From Flavobacterium limi (GTDB lineage Bacteria; Bacteroidota; Bacteroidia; Flavobacteriales; Flavobacteriaceae), in contig NZ_JAADZV010000002.1 of NCBI RefSeq assembly GCF_010645075.1, positions 434,001-498,000 of the forward strand: a DNA stretch of 64,000 nt, read 5' to 3'. A program made the translations under genes and the position numbers. The notes beneath the pieces are model-generated. The model was not told where the DNA came from and ran no database searches. It saw nothing but the letters and a program-made list of their open reading frames with translations. This document shows positions 56,947 to 64,000 of the stretch, one piece after another. Each line of letters opens with the position of its first letter. Position 1 is the first letter of the stretch.

Positions 56947-59379
56947 TTAGCGTTCTGACTTCAAATTTATTTTCCCTTTCTGAAGCCCCTTACCTGTTAC
57001 TTCTAACTGGATTGCACCTGCTGTTTCGATTGTCTTAACTAAAACCACCAATTTACCGCTAAAAAGCTTCATATGATCCTGATGAAATATCTCTAAAGAT
57101 GTTGCATCACCATTGCATGCAGCTCTGTAGGTTGCAGCTCCGGTTACTTTAAACTGCAGTTCATTATCTGCTACAGGACATGGAATTCCATTTTTATCTA
57201 CTACCGAAACAGTTACAAAAGAAATATCCTCTCCATCCGCCTTGATTGTTTTACGATCTGCATTGAGCACAATTTTATAAGGATCACCGGCTGTTTTAAC
57301 CTCACTTTCGGCAGCTTTTTTTCCATTGGAATCAAAAGCTACCACTTTTACTGTTCCTGGCTCATATTTCACATCATTCCACATTAATCGATAACGGTTT
57401 TGCGGAGTTGAATTATTTTTTTTCTGCACTCCCATGCTTTTTCCGTTTACAAAAAGCTCTGCGCTGTCATAACTCGTGTAAACAAAAACCGGCGTGATCT
57501 CTCCTTCTCTTCCTTTCCAGTTCCAGTGTGGCAAAATGTGAAGGGTTTTATCTTTCGTATTCCATCTGCTTCTGTACAGATAAAAACGATCTTTAGGAAG
57601 TCCTGCTAAATCTGAAATTCCAAAATAAGAACTTCTTGACGGCCATTTTTCATCATAAGGCGTCGGTTCTCCTAAATAATCAAAACCTGTCCACACAAAT
57701 TCTCCAATAACCCACGGTTTATCATCCTGTAATACAAAATCTTCATCCGGAACATTGGACCAGCTACAAGCTTCAAGATCATAGGACGAACTCTGAAAAT
57801 CAGGGTATTGTTTATTCTTCTCCTTTACAACAGGGAACTTATAAATACCTCTTGAACTTACTGTTGAAGCCGTTTCAGAACCTAATATAAATCCCTGTGG
57901 AAATGTTTTATACGCTTCTTCATAAAGATGAACCCTGTAATTTAATCCCGGAATATCCAGCAAAGCCCCAAAACCAGATTCCATAGTTGCTTTTACCTGA
58001 TCCATACCAACAGTCACAGGTCTTGTTGGGTCTTCACGATGAAAAATATCCTGCAGCCATCTGGCACGTTTTACGCCTTCAGCTCCCCATTGATCCGGAA
58101 CTTCATTTCCTGAACTCCACATTACGATACAAGGATGATTTCGCGTGGCTCTTACTAGATTTACTATGTCTTTTTCAGCATATTCACTAAAAAAACGATG
58201 ATATCCGTTTTCTACTTTTGGCTTTGCCCATTCATCAAAACTTTCTGCAAGAAACATAAAACCCATTTCGTCAGCCAGTTCAAGCTGTTCAAAAGAAGGC
58301 ATATTATGAGAACTGCGAATCGCATTACATCCTAAATCTTTTAGAATCGTCAATTGTCTTTTAAGTGCCGCTTTGTTTATAGCTGCACCAAGAGGCCCTA
58401 AATCATGATGAAGACAAACTCCTTTGAATTTGGTTATTTTTCCGTTAAGACTGAATCCTACATGAGGTTCATATTTAATAAATCGGATACCAAATTTTAT
58501 ATTTTGCTCGTCTTTTAAAGTTCCGTCTGCTGCATATAATTTGGTTACCGCTGTGTACAAATAAGGCGTTTCAGGACTCCACAAATTAGGTTTGCCAACT
58601 AAAATTGTCTGATGGAATTTACCATCCTTTGTTTCAGTATTTTTTTGTGTTGCTATTACCTTATTGTTGGCATCCTTTATTTGGGTTTCCATTGATACGT
58701 TACTACCATGAAACTCTGCTTTAATATCGACAACAGCATTGTTGTCTTTCATGTCCGGAGTGGTAATAAAAGTACCCCATTGGGCAAAACGTTCTTCCTC
58801 ACTTACAACAACACTAACTTTTCTGTAAAGACCGGCTCCCGGATACCATCTTGAAGAAAATGGCATATTTGTGAGTTTTACAGCCAATAAATTTTCTTTA
58901 CCAACAACAAGTTCATTGGTGATATCAATAGAAAAATAGCTGTAGCCATATCCCCATTTTCCTATCTGTTTTCCATTTAAAAAAACCTGAGGTTCACTCA
59001 TAGCGCCTTCAAAAACAAGGAGTGCTTTTTTTCCTTTTTTAAATTCCGGAATAGTAAATGTATTTCGATACCAGCCTGTTCCAATATGCGGAAGCGAACC
59101 GGTACGGCCTGTTTTTTCAGTTGGGATTTTTTCTCCGTTTTGTTCAATTGCCGAAACCTGCTTATCCCATTCTTTATCAAAAGGGCCGTAAATTGCCCAA
59201 TCATGAGGCACACTGACTTTATCCCACTTGGAAGCATCAAAACCTACAGCAAAAGCATCTTCTTTTACTTCCTTAGAAAAACGCCAGTTATCTTTTAAAA
59301 CAACAGTCTGTGACATCATTTTTCCTGACAAAAAAATCAGCAGAAATAAGAATAGGATTGATCTAAAAATTAATTTCAT
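56947..59379 (-). CDS. GH2 beta-galactosidase of the galactan locus
   Basis: 810 residues with a signal peptide (IFRSILFLFLLIFLSGK, cut near MMS). GH2 order: sugar-binding jelly roll (about 25-195), Ig-like domain (about 200-300), catalytic barrel (about 305-600), then a DUF4982-like and a further beta domain at the end. Acid/base Glu426 (WSSGNEVPDQW) and nucleophile Glu502 (ILGSETAST). It should remove galactose from galacto-oligosaccharides that GH53 enzymes release. Last gene of the minus-strand SusD-SusE/F-GH53-GH53-GH2 run; 105 nt after the second galactanase. It may act in the periplasm. beta-Galactosidase activity is inferred from context; other beta-glycosides are possible. Confidence 0.93.
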   Translation of the reverse strand: MKLIFRSILFLFLLIFLSGKMMSQTVVLKDNWRFSKEVKEDAFAVGFDASKWDKVSVPHDWAIYGPFDKEWDKQVSAIEQNGEKIPTEKTGRTGSLPHIGTGWYRNTFTIPEFKKGKKALLVFEGAMSEPQVFLNGKQIGKWGYGYSYFSIDITNELVVGKENLLAVKLTNMPFSSRWYPGAGLYRKVSVVVSEEERFAQWGTFITTPDMKDNNAVVDIKAEFHGSNVSMETQIKDANNKVIATQKNTETKDGKFHQTILVGKPNLWSPETPYLYTAVTKLYAADGTLKDEQNIKFGIRFIKYEPHVGFSLNGKITKFKGVCLHHDLGPLGAAINKAALKRQLTILKDLGCNAIRSSHNMPSFEQLELADEMGFMFLAESFDEWAKPKVENGYHRFFSEYAEKDIVNLVRATRNHPCIVMWSSGNEVPDQWGAEGVKRARWLQDIFHREDPTRPVTVGMDQVKATMESGFGALLDIPGLNYRVHLYEEAYKTFPQGFILGSETASTVSSRGIYKFPVVKEKNKQYPDFQSSSYDLEACSWSNVPDEDFVLQDDKPWVIGEFVWTGFDYLGEPTPYDEKWPSRSSYFGISDLAGLPKDRFYLYRSRWNTKDKTLHILPHWNWKGREGEITPVFVYTSYDSAELFVNGKSMGVQKKNNSTPQNRYRLMWNDVKYEPGTVKVVAFDSNGKKAAESEVKTAGDPYKIVLNADRKTIKADGEDISFVTVSVVDKNGIPCPVADNELQFKVTGAATYRAACNGDATSLEIFHQDHMKLFSGKLVVLVKTIETAGAIQLEVTGKGLQKGKINLKSER

Positions 59380-59484
59380 TTTCTGTTTATTTTTTTCACC
59401 ATTAAGATATGAAGTTAAGAATTGTCAAGAAAATTAAGCTGAACTTAACCAACTTGATCTTAATAGTAAATTTTATTTAAAATT

Positions 59485-60516
59485 CTAATTTTTGAAAGCA
59501 TCCAGAGCCGGTGACGGTTTTCCGTTCTCCTGCCATGCATTTAGCTGATATTGGCTCCAGCTTTTCGCACCTTGAGGCTCCCAGTAAATAACGCCTAATC
59601 CTTTATTATCCGGTACATTTTTCACGGCTTTTATTGTGGCTTCAAGCAGTTCTTTGGTGTTTTGTTGTAATGTATAATCACCACCGACTTCAACCACCAT
59701 TACTTCTTTATTGTAACGGGAAGCCATATCTTTTAGGTTATTTTCCAAATCAGCGATGTTTTCCTTATAATCGGTTTTTAGCCAAAACGGATAATATGAA
59801 AGACCAATTACATCGTATTTTACATTCAGTTCTGTTGCTTTGTCAAAAAACCACCTGAATTTTTCGTTTTTGTTTCCTTCGTCCAGATGCACGATAACTT
59901 TAATTTTTGAATCTACTGCTTTTGTAGCCTCATATCCTTTATTGAGCAATTGCGCCAGTTGAGCGAAGTTATCTGTATGTCCTTCCGGCCAAAGCATTCC
60001 GCTTGGAATTTCATTTCCAACCTGAACCCACTCCGGAGTTACTCCTGCTTTTTTTAACAGTTTCAGCACATCATAGGTATGATTGTACACATCGGTCAAC
60101 AATTCCGGAAAAGAATGTTTTGCCCATGCAGCAGGTTTATTTTGCTTGCCGGGATCAGCCCACGAATCGCTGTAATGAAAATCGATCATAATACGCATTC
60201 CAATCTTTTGCGCGCGAACCGCCATGACAACTGTTTCTTGGGGACTACAGTGCCCGCTGGCTTTATCAGTATTGGGATTTACCCAAACGCGCAAACGAAT
60301 GGAATTGATTCCTCTGTCTTTTAATAATTGCAGACAATCCTTTTCAGAACCATCTGCATCATAAAACTTATAGCCTGTTGCTTCCATTTGTGGTAACCAG
60401 CCCACATCGGCTCCTTTAGAAAAAGAACCTTCTTTACTTGCCATTTTTGTTTTACATGAAGTAAATACAAGTGTTATGACAAGCAAAAAAGGTACTATTT
60501 TAAAATGCTTTTTCAT
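59485..60516 (-). CDS. GH53 endo-beta-1,4-galactanase, lipoprotein
   Basis: 343 residues; lipobox LVFTSC with Cys21, so it is lipid-anchored. The barrel begins KGADVGWLPQMEATGYKFYD; acid/base Glu169 (VQVGNEIPSGMLWPEG) and nucleophile Glu276 (VVEVGGDY) are at the ends of strands 4 and 7, as in clan GH-A. The RLRVWVNP and DFHYSDSWADPGKQ blocks are GH53 hallmarks. It cleaves the beta-1,4-galactan side chains of pectin (rhamnogalacturonan I). Located 6 nt after the second GH53 gene, so co-transcribed. One of the two is probably at the cell surface; which is not known. Confidence 0.95.
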   Translation of the reverse strand: MKKHFKIVPFLLVITLVFTSCKTKMASKEGSFSKGADVGWLPQMEATGYKFYDADGSEKDCLQLLKDRGINSIRLRVWVNPNTDKASGHCSPQETVVMAVRAQKIGMRIMIDFHYSDSWADPGKQNKPAAWAKHSFPELLTDVYNHTYDVLKLLKKAGVTPEWVQVGNEIPSGMLWPEGHTDNFAQLAQLLNKGYEATKAVDSKIKVIVHLDEGNKNEKFRWFFDKATELNVKYDVIGLSYYPFWLKTDYKENIADLENNLKDMASRYNKEVMVVEVGGDYTLQQNTKELLEATIKAVKNVPDNKGLGVIYWEPQGAKSWSQYQLNAWQENGKPSPALDAFKN

Positions 60517-60522
60517 GCTTTA

Positions 60523-61614
60523 TTACCTGGCGAAAGCCTGCATTACTGATAAAGCCTGATTATCAAAACTATACAACGCCTGATTCTCATAAGTAGAACC
60601 ATATGCAGATTGTTTTCCTCTAAAAGCAACCCATTCTCCACCCCAGTAAGCAAATCCTTGTCCATGTTCTGACGCTTCAACCGAAGCTCTTACAGCAAGA
60701 ACAAAAGCCTTTTGTCCTGCAGGAGTTGCCGGATATTCAGGTATTATTTGTGTATTATTACCTATAATGTTGTTCGTAAAATCATTATATAAGAATGTAA
60801 AAGGATAAGATGTTTCTGCAATCACGACTTTTTTACCATATTTTTCTCCAAGGGCATCAATTGTAGAGGCTACTTCAGTCAGATCTTTTCCGTGATGCAT
60901 AGGGTAATATGATAATCCTACATAGTCATAATCGATAGTTTTCATTTTGTTGAAAAACCAATCAGTACCACCTCCATTTATACCTGCATAATGAATCATG
61001 ATTTTTGCATTTGCTGATTTTGCACGAACAGCCTGGCTTGCAGCTGTCAATAAAGCAATGCATTGTTGCTCATTGTCTATTAAATGTCCTTGTGGCCAAA
61101 GCAATCCGCTGTTGATTTCGTTTCCGATCTGAATAATATCAGGATTGATTTCTTTAATGATTGTTTCTGTGTAAGTTGTAACGGCAGTTTTTAAATCGTC
61201 AAAAGATAAGTCTTTCCACTCTACAGGAGTTGTCTGAACACCCGGATCTGCCCAGTGATCAGAGTAATGTACAGTTAACCAAACTCTAAGACCTGCTCTT
61301 CTTGACCTTTCTGCCAGAGCTTTCACTTCAGCAAGACCAGAACGGCCATTCACAGGTTTTTTCCATAAACGGATTCGCACTGTATTACAACCAGCATTTT
61401 TAAGTGTTGTAAGCATGTCTTCTTCCTTGCCATTATTGTAGAACTTCGTTTGAACAGCCTCCATCTCAGGAAGATAAGAAATATCAGAAGCTCTGATAAA
61501 AGTATCATCGGCAGGTGGCTGAGCAACACCTGGAGCTTTGTCATCGTCGCCTGAGCAAGAAAATTGAATTGCTGTTATTACAAGCAAACCAAGAAATTTT
61601 ATATGTTTTTTCAT
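60523..61614 (-). CDS. GH53 endo-beta-1,4-galactanase, lipoprotein with acidic linker
   Basis: 363 residues; lipobox AIQFSC with Cys20, followed by an acidic linker (SGDDDKAPG), a type that in Bacteroidota marks surface export of lipoproteins. Acid/base Glu166 (IQIGNEINSGLLWPQG), nucleophile Glu267 (VVIAETSYPFTF). The RIRLWKKP and TVHYSDHWADPGVQ blocks are GH53. The beta7 region differs from its neighbour (AETSYP against VEVGGD), so the two are well diverged and may have different chain-length or surface/periplasm roles. It lies after the SusE/F gene with a hairpin in between. Confidence 0.95.
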   Translation of the reverse strand: MKKHIKFLGLLVITAIQFSCSGDDDKAPGVAQPPADDTFIRASDISYLPEMEAVQTKFYNNGKEEDMLTTLKNAGCNTVRIRLWKKPVNGRSGLAEVKALAERSRRAGLRVWLTVHYSDHWADPGVQTTPVEWKDLSFDDLKTAVTTYTETIIKEINPDIIQIGNEINSGLLWPQGHLIDNEQQCIALLTAASQAVRAKSANAKIMIHYAGINGGGTDWFFNKMKTIDYDYVGLSYYPMHHGKDLTEVASTIDALGEKYGKKVVIAETSYPFTFLYNDFTNNIIGNNTQIIPEYPATPAGQKAFVLAVRASVEASEHGQGFAYWGGEWVAFRGKQSAYGSTYENQALYSFDNQALSVMQAFAR

Positions 61615-61736
61615 ATATGTAAGTTTTTTATCGCCATATGTAAAGTAGTTATTAAAAATTAACTTTTTAAAATAGCACCCCAGTACGTATAACTTTTTGT
61701 TTTTTTTTAAATATAATTTTAAAAAAGAGGAATAAT

Positions 61737-61765
61737 AAGCCTCAAATAATAGGAATTTGAGGCTT
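61737..61765 (-). terminator. Hairpin after the SusE/F gene
   Basis: AAGCCTCAAAT / ATTTGAGGCTT, a perfect 11-bp stem between the SusE/F and GH53 genes. A strong T-run comes only about 15 nt later on the minus strand, so it may be an attenuator that lowers enzyme gene expression relative to susCDE. Confidence 0.65.
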
Positions 61766-61782
61766 ATACTTATTTTATTGAT

Positions 61783-62862
61783 TTATTGTACTTTGATGAA
61801 AGTATAACGCCCATCTAAATCGTTAAACCAAATATCATATTTTCCTGCTTTAACAAATATGTTTCCACCATTATTTCCCCATTCTTTAGCCCATCCATCA
61901 GTATGGAATTTCATATTTCCTTCTTTTAAGGTTTGACCTGAAGCTTTCCAGATGTGAGGATTAAATGTTGATTTTGTCAAAGCGATATGTTCGCTCCAAT
62001 TATTGTCATCTCCGCTAATAGTGCTGCCTGAATAAAAAATTTCGCTATAGGTAGTTGCAGTTGATCCAGTGTAGTCAGCAAGTTTATATGTTAAATCCTG
62101 AGTATTAACTTCGAAAGTATAATAACCATCAGTAGGAATTGGGAAACTGCTTGGATCATTTTGTTCAAAAGATGTTCTTTTTACCACTGCGGTTCCGTCA
62201 TGACCATAGGCAGGCAACCATGAATCAATTTTTCCTAGTAATTTAAACCCGTCTGCATGTGCTTTAAAATATCCAGTATAATAATGTTTTGTATTATTAT
62301 TAGGATCTGTAAAAAGCGGCATATTACCGTTGTTAAGATTCCAGCCTGCTGCAGTGGCATCACCTACTAAATACAAAGTTTCAACAGGTATTTCTAAACT
62401 TCCGTATGGGGTTACTGAAATGGTGATAACATCTGAGTATTTAGGTTCAGCATTTGCTACTCCTGCAGTCGCTTTAATCCTTACATCAATCGAGCTTTCA
62501 ACATTTGGCGCTAATCCAAGTTCCAAAGCTCTTGTATTAAGTTCCGCAACATCAATGGTAGAATAAGTCGAAGTTGAAGATGTAACATCAACAGGTGCTG
62601 CAAATTCAGTATCATGTGCTGCAAGTTGAACAATGTAAGTTACAACAGTTGGAGTTCCGTAACTTACTTTTTCCCAGGTTACAGTAAGGGCAGTATTGGC
62701 TGGAGTAGCTTCATTAAGAATAATTTCAGAACCACCTTCTGGTGTAATGATTGAGAAAGCTGCTTCCTGAGGTTTTAAAATCATTAAATTTTCTTCGTTT
62801 TCACAAGACCATAATCCTGCAAGTATCGCTACAGCAATAAAAATTTTATAAATATTTTTCAT
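61783..62862 (-). CDS. SusE/SusF-family outer membrane glycan-binding lipoprotein
   Basis: 359 residues; lipobox AGLWSC with Cys20. An N-terminal SusE-type Ig domain (about 35-150: LTVTWEKVSYGTPTVVTYIV, then STYSTIDVAELNTRALELGL) is followed by two carbohydrate-binding sandwiches: about 158-260 (ETLYLVGDATAAGWNLNNG) and about 270-359 (WSEHIALTKSTFNPHIWKAS ... GKYDIWFNDLDGRYTFIKV). The Trp-rich loops would bind sugar. It lies between SusD and the galactanases and should hold galactan chains at the cell surface. The substrate is inferred from the GH53 and GH2 genes. Confidence 0.93.
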   Translation of the reverse strand: MKNIYKIFIAVAILAGLWSCENEENLMILKPQEAAFSIITPEGGSEIILNEATPANTALTVTWEKVSYGTPTVVTYIVQLAAHDTEFAAPVDVTSSTSTYSTIDVAELNTRALELGLAPNVESSIDVRIKATAGVANAEPKYSDVITISVTPYGSLEIPVETLYLVGDATAAGWNLNNGNMPLFTDPNNNTKHYYTGYFKAHADGFKLLGKIDSWLPAYGHDGTAVVKRTSFEQNDPSSFPIPTDGYYTFEVNTQDLTYKLADYTGSTATTYSEIFYSGSTISGDDNNWSEHIALTKSTFNPHIWKASGQTLKEGNMKFHTDGWAKEWGNNGGNIFVKAGKYDIWFNDLDGRYTFIKVQ

Positions 62863-62896
62863 TTTTTTATCTTTTATATTTTTAAAAAAGGATTTT

Positions 62897-64000
62897 TTAG
62901 TAACCTGTATTTTGAGTTAAGTTTTTATTAGCTCCCAATGTTGCCTGAGGAACTGGAAATAGTCTTCTGAAAGAAGCAATTGAAATTCCTCTTGCAGCAT
63001 TTCCTTTCCATGCCCAGTTGTAAGTTCCTCCCGTATATAATCCAAAACGGATTAAATCCTGTCTTCTATGACCTTCCCAGTGCAGCTCGCGTGCTCTTTC
63101 ATCGATTATAAATTGCAGGTTTAATTCGCTTGCCGTAATGTTTGCTGTTGTAGCGTTATTATTGGCTCTTTCTCTCAGGTTATTTACATAAACAAGTGAT
63201 TGGGCAATGGTACCATTTCCACCTCTTAAGGTAGCTTCTGCGTACATTAGGTAAACATCCGCTAACCTGAATAATGGAAAATCAGTATCCGAAAATTCAC
63301 CATGTTTTCCATTAACCCCAGCAGAAGTTTTATTAGAGAATTTAGATAAAATATATCCTTGCGAATTCACACTAATATCCGCAATATCTATTGTTCTTGT
63401 TTGATTTTCAGTACCTGTTCCGATAGTATTTCTGTCATCCTGGCTGAATTCTGCACCGTCAAATTTTTGTACAAATTGTTTTCTGATACGAATTGCACCT
63501 CCCCAGCCCTTAGTTCCAAAGTCTCCTCCATTATTTTCTAATAGTCCTATTTGACCATTAATTAAAAAGGTTGTACCTCCCCAGTTTTGAGTTGCAATTC
63601 CATCTGACTGAATAGTGAAAATCATTTCTTCAGAGGTATGGTTATCAGCCATAAAGTTTTCCAGATATTTCGGTTTAAGCGTATATCCACCTGCAATGAT
63701 TTCGTTACACATTGTAATACAATCATCAAATCGGTTGGTTTGTGTATATACCTGAGCATTCAAATATATTTTTGCCAGGATCATACGTGCCATAGACTGG
63801 TCTAATCTACCGTATACATTGGTTCTTGCCGGTTTTAAATCTGGTAAAACAGTTTTTAATTCTGATTCGATAAAATCAAACAATTGTTTTCTGTCATACT
63901 CAGGTCCTGCAAAATTTAAAGGATCATTTTCTGTATACATAGGCGCTTTTCCAAAGAGATCCATCATATTATAATATGCATAAGCTCTTAAAACGCGAAC
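62897..64000 (-). CDS. SusD/RagB-family lipoprotein of the galactan locus, partial (N-terminus off right edge)
   Basis: About 367 C-terminal residues are visible. The frame continues to the last base: VRVLRAYAYYNMMDLFGKAP is the conserved SusD helix, so the internal Met at 63967 is not the start. The TPR-like helices and the ending block DERARELHWEGHRRQDLIRF (typical SusD) are present, closing with NLTQNTGY. It should bind galacto-oligosaccharides for its SusC partner, which must lie just beyond the right edge. SusE/F follows after 34 nt. The SusD at the left edge belongs to a different locus, with a separate SusC and regulators. Confidence 0.95.
   Translation of the reverse strand, partial: VRVLRAYAYYNMMDLFGKAPMYTENDPLNFAGPEYDRKQLFDFIESELKTVLPDLKPARTNVYGRLDQSMARMILAKIYLNAQVYTQTNRFDDCITMCNEIIAGGYTLKPKYLENFMADNHTSEEMIFTIQSDGIATQNWGGTTFLINGQIGLLENNGGDFGTKGWGGAIRIRKQFVQKFDGAEFSQDDRNTIGTGTENQTRTIDIADISVNSQGYILSKFSNKTSAGVNGKHGEFSDTDFPLFRLADVYLMYAEATLRGGNGTIAQSLVYVNNLRERANNNATTANITASELNLQFIIDERARELHWEGHRRQDLIRFGLYTGGTYNWAWKGNAARGISIASFRRLFPVPQATLGANKNLTQNTGY

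Overview
The window reads as a chromosomal segment of a Flavobacterium-like member of the Bacteroidota. It is AT-rich and carries SusC/SusD pairs, STN/FecR/ECF-sigma signalling, many Cys-lipidated exported proteins, and promoters that fit the Bacteroidota consensus (TTTG, 19 nt, TAnnTTTG), best seen ahead of the initiator tRNA. Species cannot be named from the sequence alone.

Layout. 1-6865 (minus): ECF sigma factor, FecR anti-sigma, STN-type SusC and the start of a SusD, forming a trans-envelope regulated uptake locus that runs off the left edge. 7223-11326: catalase-peroxidase KatG, a GH130 glycosidase/phosphorylase and a small lipoprotein. 11506-12624 (minus): a free amino acid Fe(II)/2-oxoglutarate hydroxylase. 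12883-23798 (plus): an eight-gene NRPS-independent siderophore operon (nitroreductase, PLP decarboxylase, IucA/IucC-acyltransferase fusion, N-hydroxylase, second IucA/IucC, MATE exporter, acyl carrier protein, AMP-forming ligase). It is followed by a convergent TonB siderophore receptor and a divergent PepSY membrane protein. 27629-27701: initiator tRNA. 27742-35146: repeats, an IS-end-like relic, a candidate immunity lipoprotein and a decayed Rhs/YD-repeat toxin gene. 35170-50898: iron/heme acquisition, with an IutA-like receptor, an AraC-type regulator, HmuT-HmuU and an HmuV-HmuS fusion, a heme-type receptor, two HmuY-like hemophores, three further exported proteins and heme oxygenase. 51095-56876: a CE2-like esterase, mannonate oxidoreductase and dehydratase, a YiaA/B-type membrane protein and a TPR-like protein. 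56947-64000 (minus): a pectic beta-1,4-galactan utilisation locus (SusD off the right edge, SusE/F, two GH53 galactanases, GH2 beta-galactosidase).

How it fits together. The middle 40 kb is largely an iron regulon. Six iron or heme promoters carry an AT-rich TTTAG/CTAAA palindromic box, and in several of them it sits where transcription should start, just after a TAnnTTTG element. This looks like the operator of a DtxR/IdeR- or Fur-type repressor. The siderophore operon should make, modify and export a hydroxamate chelator; the two nearby TonB receptors could reimport it. Heme is captured by HmuY-like lipoproteins, imported by the receptor and HmuTUV, and opened by heme oxygenase and/or the HmuS domain.

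Most unusual points: a free-standing carrier protein and adenylating ligase inside a hydroxamate siderophore operon, next to a lysine-hydroxylase-like gene; a one-polypeptide HmuV-HmuS; three 21-bp-spaced repeats before the heme receptor; and a copy of the tRNA-fMet 3' tail and terminator 23 kb downstream, bracketing the Rhs and heme block.
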